The position numbers and the translations under genes were made by a program. A model generated the notes under the pieces. The model made no database searches and was not told the DNA's origin. It worked only from the letters and a program-made list of their open reading frames with translations. A DNA stretch of 13,595 bases from Pseudomonadota bacterium (GTDB lineage: Bacteria; Pseudomonadota; Alphaproteobacteria; UBA9219; RGZA01): the NCBI GenBank assembly GCA_016195205.1, contig JACQAB010000203.1, forward strand, positions 1 to 13,595, given 5' to 3'. Every line of letters begins with the position of its first letter. Positions within the stretch are counted from its first letter, which is position 1. Of the stretch, positions 1 through 6,740 are shown piece after piece.

Positions 1-266
1 GCCGCGTGGATTCCGCGCACATCGCCGCGGCCAAAAGCCTGGAAGCCGCCAAAGCTGCCGGATTGAAAGAGTCGCTGACCAAGGGCAGCGTAGTGGCCAG
101 CGATGCGTTTTTCCCCTTCGCCGACGGCTTGTTGGCGGCGGTGGAGGCGGGGGCCACGGCGGTGATTCAGCCGGGCGGCTCGGTGCGCGATGACGAGGTG
201 ATCAAGGCCGCCGACCAGGCCGGATTGGCCATGGTGTTCACGGGAATCCGCCATTTCCGGCACTAA
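1..266 (+). CDS. purH: PurH C-terminus (AICAR formyltransferase / IMP cyclohydrolase), partial
   Basis: PurH catalyses the last two steps of de novo IMP synthesis in the cytoplasm: formylation of AICAR and ring closure to IMP. Only the last 88 codons or so are in the window, and the reading frame is open at the left edge (first full codon at 3). The C-terminal signature of the AICAR transformylase domain is clear: VDSAHIAAA, then GSVVASDAFFPFADGL, GATAVIQPGGSVRDDEVI, and the family's usual ending MVFTGIRHFRH. The GTG at 6 is an internal Val codon and not a start. Stop is TAA at 264-266. No convincing terminator follows. Confidence 0.97.
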   Translation, partial: RVDSAHIAAAKSLEAAKAAGLKESLTKGSVVASDAFFPFADGLLAAVEAGATAVIQPGGSVRDDEVIKAADQAGLAMVFTGIRHFRH

Positions 267-353
267 AATCGATTAAGGCAGAAATCGCTTTTGTGGGCGG
301 AATGATTTTGATAGTTTGCGGGTCCCACCCAAGACGTTTCAAAAAGCCCTTCC

Positions 354-983
354 GTGCTTGCCCCATCTCAATCTATCGAAAAACCACCTCTTCTTGCCCT
401 GCTTGATGATTGGGTGGTGTATGCGCGCAGCATCGGTGTCGATCTGTCTGCGAACGAAGTGAAAAGCCGAGTGCTGCGCGTTTATTGTCAAACGCTGGAA
501 ATCCTGGCGCAGGAATACGGCGCGCGCAGCAATCCTAACAGCTACAAAATTAAGCTTCCCGCCGCGCTGGCCTGGGTTCCCGGACTTCCCGGGGTGGCAA
601 CAGTATATGGCAAGGCTTCCGCCCAGTTCGCGCGCTTTGCCGGCCCAAGCCGCCGCGCCGAGCGTCATGCCAAACTGGCCCGGCGCCTGGCTGATATGGC
701 GGAACAGGTTCGCGCCTATTACGGCTATTCGATTGAACTTGTGGAAGATTTGGCTGAGTGGAGTTTTAAAGATCCGTATATGCGCAGGCTTATGACCGAA
801 CCCCCACAAGTCCGCCCTTATGTGCAGGCTGCGATCATGAGAACCCTGAAGGATCTTGCGCCGCCTCGACCATCCCGCAGCTTTGTTTACAGGCCTTCTC
901 GATCCTTGGCCCGGCGCGATTCCCGGCCGATAATGGGTTATGGCCGCTCTCCCCATCCCGCAAGACTCGTCCCCGCCGCCTGA
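354..983 (+). CDS. Conserved-looking hypothetical protein, 209 aa
   Basis: I do not recognise a family. The frame reads like real protein: helical segments (VKSRVLRVYCQTLEILAQEYG, RHAKLARRLADMAEQVRAYYG), balanced composition, and third positions mostly G/C over the first 170 codons. No signal peptide or membrane segment is obvious. The last 40 residues or so are rich in Arg, Pro and Ser and look disordered. The start is uncertain: GTG at 354 is the first start in frame and has no Shine-Dalgarno. The 3' end overlaps the methyltransferase ORF by 44 bp if that gene starts at 940, or stops 4 bp before it if that gene starts at 988; either would suggest co-transcription. A 228-codon ORF on the opposite strand is a shadow. 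Confidence 0.6.
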   Translation: MLAPSQSIEKPPLLALLDDWVVYARSIGVDLSANEVKSRVLRVYCQTLEILAQEYGARSNPNSYKIKLPAALAWVPGLPGVATVYGKASAQFARFAGPSRRAERHAKLARRLADMAEQVRAYYGYSIELVEDLAEWSFKDPYMRRLMTEPPQVRPYVQAAIMRTLKDLAPPRPSRSFVYRPSRSLARRDSRPIMGYGRSPHPARLVPAA

Positions 984-1845
984 AAAAATGCTGGTCAAGG
1001 GGCGGCATGGCCAGTTCGTGGTCATCCCCGAAGATCTGCTGGTCAGCCTGTCCCTGCTGTATTACGGCGAATATCACGAGCATGAATGGCAGTTTGTGCG
1101 CCGTTTTCTTTCCTTCAGCCAGGTGGTGGTGGATGCCGGCGCTAACCTGGGCACCTTTACCGTGCCGTTTTCGAAAGCGGTGGGGCCTTATGGCCGCGTG
1201 CGGTCGTTCGAGCCGCAGCCGGTGATCTTCGAATGCCTGCGCGAAACGGTGGCGCAGAACAGACTGGATAACGTAACGCTGCATAACCTGTGCCTGGGCC
1301 GCGAAGCCTGCACGCTGGAAATCACCGAGCCCGACTACACCCAGCCCGGCAATTTTTCCGGATTGCCGTTTCGCGAAACAGGTTTCACGGAAGTGAAATT
1401 CTCGCAGAACCGCATCCGCGCCGAATGCGTGACGCTGGATTCAGTTTTGGCCGGTTCGCGGCTGGATTTCCTGAAAATCGACGTGGAAGGCATGGAGCTG
1501 GACGTGCTGGAAGGCGCGAAAAACAGCCTGGCGCGCTATCGCCCGGTGGTTTACCTGGAAAACAACCGGCCCAAAAACTCGCCGCCCATCATTACCCTGC
1601 TGCAGGATCTGGGCTACCGGATGTGGTGGCATACCGGGGCGCTGTTCAATCCGAATAATTTTTCGGGCCGCCAGGAAAACATTTATGGCCTGATGCACAA
1701 CATCAACATGATCTGCCTGCCGCCAGGCGCCGATGCCGGGTTGATCCCCGCCAGCCTGCGCGCCGTGCAGGGGCCGGACGACCATATCTCGCTGGGCGGC
1801 GGCAAGGTTCTGGCCAGCCCGGCGGATGATGTGGACGGACGTTGA
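940..1845 (+). CDS. FkbM-family SAM-dependent methyltransferase
   Basis: FkbM-type enzymes are class I SAM-dependent O-methyltransferases, typically acting on sugars or secondary metabolites; the substrate here cannot be told. Visible motifs, numbered from the ATG at 940, are the SAM-binding motif I VVDAGANLGTFT (about 63-74), the acidic post-I segment RSFEP (88-92), and the family hallmark FLKIDVEGME (177-186) followed by VLEGA. The region YYGEYHEHEW before motif I matches the usual FkbM N-terminal part. The start is ambiguous: ATG 988 (MLVKGRHGQF) lies 4 bp after the preceding stop and begins closer to where family homology starts, and neither start has a good Shine-Dalgarno. The last 40 residues are not conserved in my memory of the family. 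Confidence 0.88.
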   Translation: MAALPIPQDSSPPPEKMLVKGRHGQFVVIPEDLLVSLSLLYYGEYHEHEWQFVRRFLSFSQVVVDAGANLGTFTVPFSKAVGPYGRVRSFEPQPVIFECLRETVAQNRLDNVTLHNLCLGREACTLEITEPDYTQPGNFSGLPFRETGFTEVKFSQNRIRAECVTLDSVLAGSRLDFLKIDVEGMELDVLEGAKNSLARYRPVVYLENNRPKNSPPIITLLQDLGYRMWWHTGALFNPNNFSGRQENIYGLMHNINMICLPPGADAGLIPASLRAVQGPDDHISLGGGKVLASPADDVDGR

Positions 1846-1927
1846 ACTTTTTCACGCACGCGCCGTCCGTTTAACCGAGGCCTATCGCCTGCGCCGTGAG
1901 GCGGGGGAGTTTAGGAAAAAAGCTTAA
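1826..1927 (+). CDS. Possible 33-aa small protein
   Basis: A short ORF starts with ATG ATG at 1826, overlapping the end of the methyltransferase gene by 20 bp in another frame, and ends with TAA at 1925-1927 at the edge of the palindromic repeat. It would encode a charged amphipathic helix (VELFHARAVRLTEAYRLRR, then EAGEFRKKA). The composition is more protein-like than expected for intergenic DNA, and the overlap would fit translational coupling. The ribosome binding site is poor (GGCGG). It is short enough to be chance; I know no family. Confidence 0.28.
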   Translation: MMWTDVELFHARAVRLTEAYRLRREAGEFRKKA

Positions 1928-2053
1928 ACAAGCCGTGTCATGCCAGCGAATGCTGGCATCCATGGCCGAAACCTATCCGGTAGAGAGGCGGTTGCCATGG
2001 ATCCCAGCACGCGCTCGGCTGCGCCTCGCTTGGCTGGGATGACAGGCTTGTTT
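1926..2053. repeat. Palindromic intergenic repeat (MITE/REP-like), 128 bp
   Basis: The ends are inverted repeats: AAACAAGCCGTGTCAT (1926-1941) against ATGACAGGCTTGTTT (2039-2053), identical apart from one extra G. Inside are two hairpins, ATGCCAGC/GCTGGCAT (1940-1947 with 1952-1959, 4-nt loop) and ATCCCAGC/GCTGGGAT (2001-2008 with 2033-2040). An inner CCATGG pair (1960-1965, 1995-2000) also faces inward. The words 'ATGCCAGC..ATGCTGGCAT' and 'GCTGGGATGACA' resemble a dispersed intergenic element common in proteobacterial genomes (from memory). It lies between the 3' ends of convergent genes, where it could act as a two-way terminator. No transposase is present. Confidence 0.8.
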
Positions 2054-2070
2054 AATGGAGAGATCGCGCC

Positions 2071-2961
2071 CTACGCGTCCACTTTTTCTTTTTCCGCGGT
2101 GGCTTCCAGCATCGCCTTTTTCAGCTTGGACAAAGCGCGGCTTTCCAATTGGCGCACGCGTTCCTTGCTGACATGAAGCTTTTCGCCCAGTTCTTCCAGC
2201 GTGGCGCCGCTTTCGCGCAGATGGCGGGCCTTGATGATGGCGCGCTCGCGCACGTCCAGCCCGCGCAGCGCCTCTTTCAATTGCAGGCTGCGCACTTCGC
2301 CATCCAGGCGTTCCATCACCTCTTCCTCGGGATTCTGGCTGTCATCCTCAAGGAAGTCCTGCCATTCCGCCGCGCCGCTGGAATCATTCATCGGCGCATG
2401 CAGGCTGACATCATGCCCGGAAAGGCGCTGGTCCATGCGTTCCACCTCTTTCGGGGCGACGCGCAGGGCGTCGGCGATTTCGTCGCGCACCTCGAAATTG
2501 AGGCGGGCCGGGGCGCTTCCGTCCTTGCCTTCGATGCGGGCGCGCAAGGACCGCAGGTTGAAGAACAGCGCTTTCTGTCCGGCGGCCGAGCTTAAACGCA
2601 CGATTGACCAGTTGCGCAGGATGTAGTCCTGGATCGAGGCGCGGATCCACCACCCGGCATAGGTGGCGAAACGCAGGCCCCGCTCGGGTTCGAAGCGCGA
2701 GGCCGCCTGCAACAACCCGATATGGCCTTCTTGAATCAGGTCGCCCACCGGCAAGCCATAGCCGCGGAAACGCGAGGCCATGGCCACCACCAGGCGGGTG
2801 TAGGATTCAATGAGTTTGTGCAGGGCTTTTTCATCGCCCTTCTTGCGCCAGGCGGTGGCAAGGGCGTATTCGTCCTGCCGCTCCAGCATGGGCGCGGCCA
2901 TGGCTTTAGCGATAAAACGCTGGTTGGATTTTTGGGTAAGGGTATCGTCGCGATGCATCAT
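2071..2961 (-). CDS. rpoH: RNA polymerase heat-shock sigma factor RpoH (sigma-32)
   Basis: RpoH directs RNA polymerase to heat-shock promoters. The 296-residue product has the group 3-like layout: region 1.2/2 with RLVVAMASRFRGYGLPVGDLIQEG and FEPERGLRFATYAGWWIRASIQDYILRNWS, then the RpoH box region GQKALFFNLRSLRAR. The region 4.2 helix-turn-helix is ATLEELGEKLHVSKERVRQLESRALSKLKK near the C-terminus. The acidic segment LEDDSQNPEEEVMERLDGEV is also usual for the family. The frame is open up to 3054, but a strong GGAGGA site sets the start at tandem ATG codons (2961 and 2958); the second has the better 7-nt spacing. It is transcribed away from the broken diguanylate cyclase gene. I see no heat-shock promoter I would defend. 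Confidence 0.95.
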   Translation of the reverse strand: MMHRDDTLTQKSNQRFIAKAMAAPMLERQDEYALATAWRKKGDEKALHKLIESYTRLVVAMASRFRGYGLPVGDLIQEGHIGLLQAASRFEPERGLRFATYAGWWIRASIQDYILRNWSIVRLSSAAGQKALFFNLRSLRARIEGKDGSAPARLNFEVRDEIADALRVAPKEVERMDQRLSGHDVSLHAPMNDSSGAAEWQDFLEDDSQNPEEEVMERLDGEVRSLQLKEALRGLDVRERAIIKARHLRESGATLEELGEKLHVSKERVRQLESRALSKLKKAMLEATAEKEKVDA

Positions 2962-2965
2962 TTTG

Positions 2966-2971
2966 TCCTCC
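2966..2971 (-). promoter_or_regulatory. Strong ribosome binding site of rpoH
   Basis: On the minus strand GGAGGA precedes tandem ATG codons, 4 nt before the first and 7 nt before the second. It argues against the longer frame that begins at 3054 and gives a product of the normal RpoH length. Confidence 0.75.
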
Positions 2972-3200
2972 AAGACCTTCGAGTGAAGCGACAAGGGGCG
3001 AAAGCTTGTAAGGGCCCCGAAGGCACCCTTGACTTTCTCACTTCCGTTATACATTTAAAAAAGGCAACCCGATGGCGGATAAAAATTCCATTCTTAATCA
3101 ATAGGCTAAGGAATACAGGGACAAAGCGGTTTTTTAAGGGATTGGTAAAGCTTCCTGCCTATAGCTAGACTTTCGCCACTTTCCCCCCGGACGGCCCCTC

Positions 3201-3957
3201 ATGGACGCCAATACCCGTATCGTGCAAGGCCTTGGCAAGGTCGTGGATGACCACATCGCCTGGTTGTCGCAGTGGCATCAGGCCGCCTTCTATTCGGGCA
3301 CCGAGCGCACCGCGCGGGCTAATGAGCTGAAAGTTCCCACCTCTTTCCTGCAGTGGCAGGAGTGCGCCCACAGCGCCATGACCGCCCAGCAGCCGGTGCT
3401 GGACCGCATCAGCCATCTGCACGACCAGTTGCACACGGCGGCCAAGCTGGTGCTGCTGCGCGCGCCTGAGAACGAGGCGCTGCCCATCGCCGATTACGAA
3501 AAGGTGCTGACGCGCTTCGATGAATTCGTTACCGCCGTGCGCCGCCTGGAACACGCTTTTTCCGAAGCGGCGGCGGGACTCGACCCGCTTACCGGCCTGC
3601 GCACCCGCGCCGGGCTGCAGGAAGATTTCAACCGCGAGGTCAACCGCTTCAAGAACGCCGGCACGCCTTTCGTGATGGCGCTGGCCGATATCGACCACTT
3701 CAAAAACATCAACGACATTCATGTTGATCCTGAAAGGACTGGATATGGAGGCCGCCCTGCCGGTGTTGGAACGGTTGCGCGCGGCGATCAGCCGGCTGGA
3801 AGTCAAGGCACCCGATGGCAGTACCCTACGCATCACCATGTCGTTCGGCTATACGGGCGTGAAAGACGGCAAAACGCTGGATCAGTTGACCAACGAGGCC
3901 GATCAGGCCTTGTACCGCGCGAAAAGAGAAGGCCGTAACCGCACCGTGAAAGCCTAA
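3201..3957 (+). pseudogene. Broken CZB-GGDEF diguanylate cyclase; catalytic core deleted
   Basis: The N-terminal 120 residues resemble the CZB zinc-sensing domain of DgcZ-type cyclases: DDHIAWL (H18), SFLQW (48-52), and HDQLH (H74, H78), followed at 128 by the GGDEF-domain opening DPLTGLRTRAG. The domain continues to LADIDHFKNINDIH, then jumps in another frame to MLILKGLDMEAALPVLERLR and the normal ending ITMSFGYTGV..LTNEADQALYRAKREGRNR (stop 3955-3957). The roughly 35 residues that should carry the HGHxxGD and GG(D/E)EF motifs are absent, so no c-di-GMP synthesis is expected. The first frame runs on out of phase to 3938. The junction lies at ATTCATG (3717-3723). A truncated sensor-only protein could still be made. 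Confidence 0.85.
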
Positions 3958-3997
3958 CTGGGCCAGCCACCTGCTTGCCGTTTCTGCGCTTTCCGCC

Positions 3998-4060
3998 TCC
4001 GCTAAAGCTTCGGCGGACCGTTGCTGAGACAAAACCCGCCGTAGCCTTGGCGAAGGCGGG
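3998..4060. repeat. Pair of related palindromic hairpins
   Basis: The first hairpin is TCCGCTAAAGCTTCGGCGGA (3998-4017) with arms TCCGC/GCGGA around AAGCTT. The second runs from 4035 to 4060 with arms CCCGCC and GGCGGG. Their inner words (CTAAAGCTTCGG, GTAGCCTTGGCGAA) are imperfect inverted copies of each other. This looks like a dispersed intergenic repeat of a kind common in metagenome-derived genomes (from memory). It occupies the 3958-4154 gap between the broken cyclase and the convergent SIMPL gene and could terminate both. Confidence 0.5.
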
Positions 4061-4154
4061 CCAGTGCTCACGTGCCTTTAAGCACGCTGCGCGCCAGTTC
4101 TCGAAACGGCGGCGCATCTGACTCGGCCCAGCGGCTTTAGAGTACTGCTGAGTT

Positions 4155-4874
4155 TTAGTGTAAGGCGTAAGTGACCTGTACGCTTACTTCCAGCATCTGC
4201 GATCCGCTTTCCACCGGCACCGACTTAGAAGCCTCCACCCGCAGGGCCATGGGCGCCATCGGGATGAGGCCTCCCCCGCTGCCACCTTCGGAAATCTGCA
4301 GCACCGGTCCCAGCTGCGCCCCGGTCGCGGCGGCATAGAGTTCGGCGCGGCGCTTGGCGTTATTCATGGCGTCACGGCGCGCGGCGTCGCGCAGGTTTTC
4401 GGCATTGGATACGTCAAAGCTGATGCCGTTCATCTGGTTGGCGCCCAGGGCCACCGCGGTATCCAGAATTTCACCCAGCCGTTTAAGGTCATGCACGGTG
4501 ATGCGGACCTGGTTGGTGACGCTGTAGCCGTTCATCACGGGTGGGCGTTCGCCCCCGCCCTGCGTATAGCGCGGCGACATGTAAAAGCCGGTGGTCTGGA
4601 TGTCGGCCGGGGCCACGCCCACCGTTTTCATGCCGGTAATCAATTTGCTCATGGTCAGGTTATTGGCGGCGACGGCGCCGCGGGCGGTTGGGTCTTCGGT
4701 GACCAGGCCCGCGGTGATGTAAGCGAGGTCGGGCGTGGCCATGGCCTGGCCACTGGCCGAAATACTGATGTTGCGTTCCATCACCGGGCCTTCGGCCAGA
4801 ACCGCGCCGCCCGGCATCAGAACGGCGGCAAGAAAAACCACCGCGGCCATTCCCGTAGATTTAGTCCTATTCAT
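4155..4874 (-). CDS. Exported SIMPL-domain (DUF541) protein
   Basis: The 239-residue product has a signal peptide (MNRTKSTGMAAVVFLAAVLM..AVLA, cleavage probably after about residue 27) and then one SIMPL/DUF541 domain, the family of Brucella BP26/OMP28. Typical features are ISASGQAMATPDLAYITAGLVTE at the domain start, DIQTTGFYMSPRY, YSVTNQVRITVHDLKRLGEILD, and RDAARRDAMNNAKRRAELYA. These proteins are periplasmic or envelope-attached oligomers without an established enzymatic role. The start has a good site, AAGGAGA six bases before the ATG. It lies 18 bp downstream of the 578-residue protein gene on the same strand, so the two probably form an operon. Confidence 0.92.
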   Translation of the reverse strand: MNRTKSTGMAAVVFLAAVLMPGGAVLAEGPVMERNISISASGQAMATPDLAYITAGLVTEDPTARGAVAANNLTMSKLITGMKTVGVAPADIQTTGFYMSPRYTQGGGERPPVMNGYSVTNQVRITVHDLKRLGEILDTAVALGANQMNGISFDVSNAENLRDAARRDAMNNAKRRAELYAAATGAQLGPVLQISEGGSGGGLIPMAPMALRVEASKSVPVESGSQMLEVSVQVTYALH

Positions 4875-4892
4875 GCTGTTCTCCTTGGTTTT

Positions 4893-6629
4893 TTAAAGAT
4901 AGGGCAGGGCCAGTTCCGTAGCTTCTTTTTTAAATCCCATCGCGCGCAGGGCCTTCACGCGCAACAGCGTCACCGACACCGTGTCGCTGGGCGACAGCAG
5001 CATGATGCGCAGCAGCGCCTCGCCCTTGCGGCCTTCCTGAAGGTCGGCGTCAAGCTCGGGATCCTGCGCCGGTTTGGGCAGCGAAACGCTTTGCGCCGCC
5101 AGGGCCGAAAGGGCTTTTTCGCCGGGCGTCAGGCCCAGCGCCTGCAGAAAGGCCAGGGCGTTGGCGCGTGCCATGGCCGGGGTGGCGGAGTTGCTGACAA
5201 AGCCGGCCAGAAGTTCATCGCGTTCCCCCACGGGCAAAGCGTGGCGCAAGGCCGCCAGGGCATAAGACGGCGTGGCGGAGTTTCCTGCCAATCCCAGCCA
5301 GGTTTTGGCGGCACGGTCGTTTTGCAGCAGGGCCAGGCGGGCAAAAGAGGGCGCCATGACTCCCAAATCGGGCGCGGGCGGCGGTACCAGCGCCAGAATC
5401 ATCCGGCCCAGATCTCCCGTCAATTCGCGCGACGCCGTCAACGTAATCAGCGCCCCCAGCAGCGCGGCCCGGGATTTGGCCTCGATGTCTTTTTCTTCCG
5501 CCGCGCGCAGGGCATAGGCGGCGCGCAGCACGGCGGGAATCAGTTTTTCATTGCCGAGGATTTTTGGATCCTGCCGCAGTTTTTGCAGAAGCTCGGATTT
5601 CAGCGTAAGCCCGGCCAGAATATCCATGAAGGTCTTGGCGGTAATGGATTCGGAATTATCCAGAGCCTGCGCCATGCGCGCGCGCCATTCTTCCGGCCCC
5701 TTCACCTGCAGAAGCAGCGGGTAGGGGTTTTGTTCCAGCACGCTGAGCATGGCCGGCGTGACATCCAGATCGCCCATGCCCAGCAGGGCGGCATGCAGGG
5801 CCAGGATTTCCTTGGCGGGCCGGGGCTTAAGGACGTGCTTTCCGGTGGTGGCAGCTTCGGCCAGTTCAAGGAACAAAGTATCGCTCTCGCCGGCCTCGCG
5901 CATCAGGTCGAGCAGCATTTGCGCTTGTGGGCGTTTTTCGTCGCGTAGCGCGCAGACCACCGCCAGTTTTTGCCAGAACAGTAGCGGCGCGTGCAGATGC
6001 GGATCGTTGCAGAGGCGTGGAAAATCTCCCTGCATTAGCATGAGGCCGCCCAGGCGCTGCGCGCCGTCTTCACCGAAATAGCGCGGGTTGCGCAGCAGCA
6101 GCCGGAAAGCGTCGCCGATATTTCCGGCGGCGGCCACCAGCAGCACGCGCGCCTCGAAAAATTTCGGGCCTTCGTTGAGATCGCCCATCGGCTGGATGGC
6201 GTGGGTTAAGGCCAGCCGTTGCGCCAGGTTTTTCAGCGCCGGTTCACGCAGGCTGCCGCGCGTCAGGGCAAAACTGACGTCGCGCAGAAGGGGTGTAATG
6301 CTTTCGATTTCGCTTTGCCGCCACACGCCCACGCCCATCCCGGCCTTGCCGTCCAGCAAGCCGAAACCTGTCGGCGACGGTGGCGGAAGCGGCACGCCAG
6401 TTTCTTCGGGCGCGGAAATAATGGTGGGCGGCAGATCGGGAAGGATGGGGCCGGAAGGGGCCTCGGCCTCGGCGGGCGCTTCAGCAGGAACGGCTTCCGG
6501 CGCCGGGCTTGCGCGCGGTACGGCGTCCTGCGCCGGCGCCAGCAGATCATCCGGGGCGCTTTCTTCCGCTTGTGCCGGGCTATTTGCCAGAAGCGTTGCA
6601 ACAAGAACGAAGGGGATGAGCCATTTCAT
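4893..6629 (-). CDS. Exported alpha-helical repeat-like protein, 578 aa, unknown function
   Basis: A signal peptide (MKWLIPFVLVATLLANSPAQA, cleavage after A21) precedes a low-complexity Pro/Ala/Glu linker of about 60 residues. The rest is almost all predicted helix with Ala/Leu-rich segments (FEARVLLVAAAGNIGDAFRLLL, QRLGGLMLMQGDFPRLC, LLFWQKLAVVCALRDEK), suggesting a TPR-like solenoid in the periplasm. Similar exported proteins occur beside aroK in other Rhodospirillales, from memory. No catalytic motif is seen. The start ATG has no Shine-Dalgarno: the C-rich arm of a palindromic array sits one base upstream. The + strand ORF of 485 codons that runs antisense to it is a shadow. It is the first gene of an operon with the SIMPL gene. 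Confidence 0.85.
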   Translation of the reverse strand: MKWLIPFVLVATLLANSPAQAEESAPDDLLAPAQDAVPRASPAPEAVPAEAPAEAEAPSGPILPDLPPTIISAPEETGVPLPPPSPTGFGLLDGKAGMGVGVWRQSEIESITPLLRDVSFALTRGSLREPALKNLAQRLALTHAIQPMGDLNEGPKFFEARVLLVAAAGNIGDAFRLLLRNPRYFGEDGAQRLGGLMLMQGDFPRLCNDPHLHAPLLFWQKLAVVCALRDEKRPQAQMLLDLMREAGESDTLFLELAEAATTGKHVLKPRPAKEILALHAALLGMGDLDVTPAMLSVLEQNPYPLLLQVKGPEEWRARMAQALDNSESITAKTFMDILAGLTLKSELLQKLRQDPKILGNEKLIPAVLRAAYALRAAEEKDIEAKSRAALLGALITLTASRELTGDLGRMILALVPPPAPDLGVMAPSFARLALLQNDRAAKTWLGLAGNSATPSYALAALRHALPVGERDELLAGFVSNSATPAMARANALAFLQALGLTPGEKALSALAAQSVSLPKPAQDPELDADLQEGRKGEALLRIMLLSPSDTVSVTLLRVKALRAMGFKKEATELALPYL

Positions 6630-6630
6630 T

Positions 6631-6740
6631 GGGGCTGAGGGGCTGAGCGACTAAGGGGCTAGGGGATCTTAGCATAAAATTTGCGCCCGATATTTTATAG
6701 GCCTATTTTGATTCCATTAGCCCCTTAGCCCCCAAGCCCC
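6631..6740. repeat. Octamer-array palindrome A, between divergent start codons
   Basis: The left arm is four tandem octamers (GGGGCTGA at 6631, GGGGCTGA at 6639, GCGACTAA at 6647, GGGGCTAG at 6655). The right arm is three inverted octamers (TTAGCCCC at 6717, TTAGCCCC at 6725, CAAGCCCC at 6733). CTAAGGGGCTA (6651-6661) and TAGCCCCTTAG (6718-6728) pair perfectly, and an outer GGGGCT/AGCCCC pair continues the stem in register. The 54-nt spacer is AT-rich and must hold the promoters of both divergent genes. The left arm begins one base before the ATG of the 578-aa gene, and the right arm touches the aroK ATG. Confidence 0.85.
6681..6709 (+). promoter_or_regulatory. Candidate sigma-70 promoter for aroK
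   Basis: TTGCGC (6681-6686) and TATTTT (6704-6709) are separated by 17 bp, inside the AT-rich spacer of palindrome A. The right arm of the palindrome would lie in the resulting 5' leader, directly before the aroK ATG. Matches are moderate; the assignment rests on spacing and position. Confidence 0.35.

Noticed and set aside
270..291. Possible terminator after purH (CGATT..AATCG then CTTTTG)
   Set aside because: Only a 5-bp AT-rich stem and four T; too weak to call.
339..1025. 228-codon minus-strand ORF opposite the first hypothetical gene
   Set aside because: Overlaps both purH-proximal + strand genes; the + frame has better codon bias and a more protein-like composition.
3029..3053. TTGACT and TATACA as a + strand promoter upstream of the cyclase
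   Set aside because: Spacing is only 13 bp, outside the working range.
3833..4117. Minus-strand ORF containing AFAKATAG
   Set aside because: It translates the intergenic hairpin repeat and the antisense of the cyclase end; this peptide is a familiar spurious product of such repeats.
4491..5948. 485-codon + strand ORF
   Set aside because: Antisense to the SIMPL and 578-aa genes; His/Gln/Arg/Gly-rich low-complexity translation typical of a shadow frame in GC-rich DNA, while the minus-strand frames have signal peptides and known motifs.
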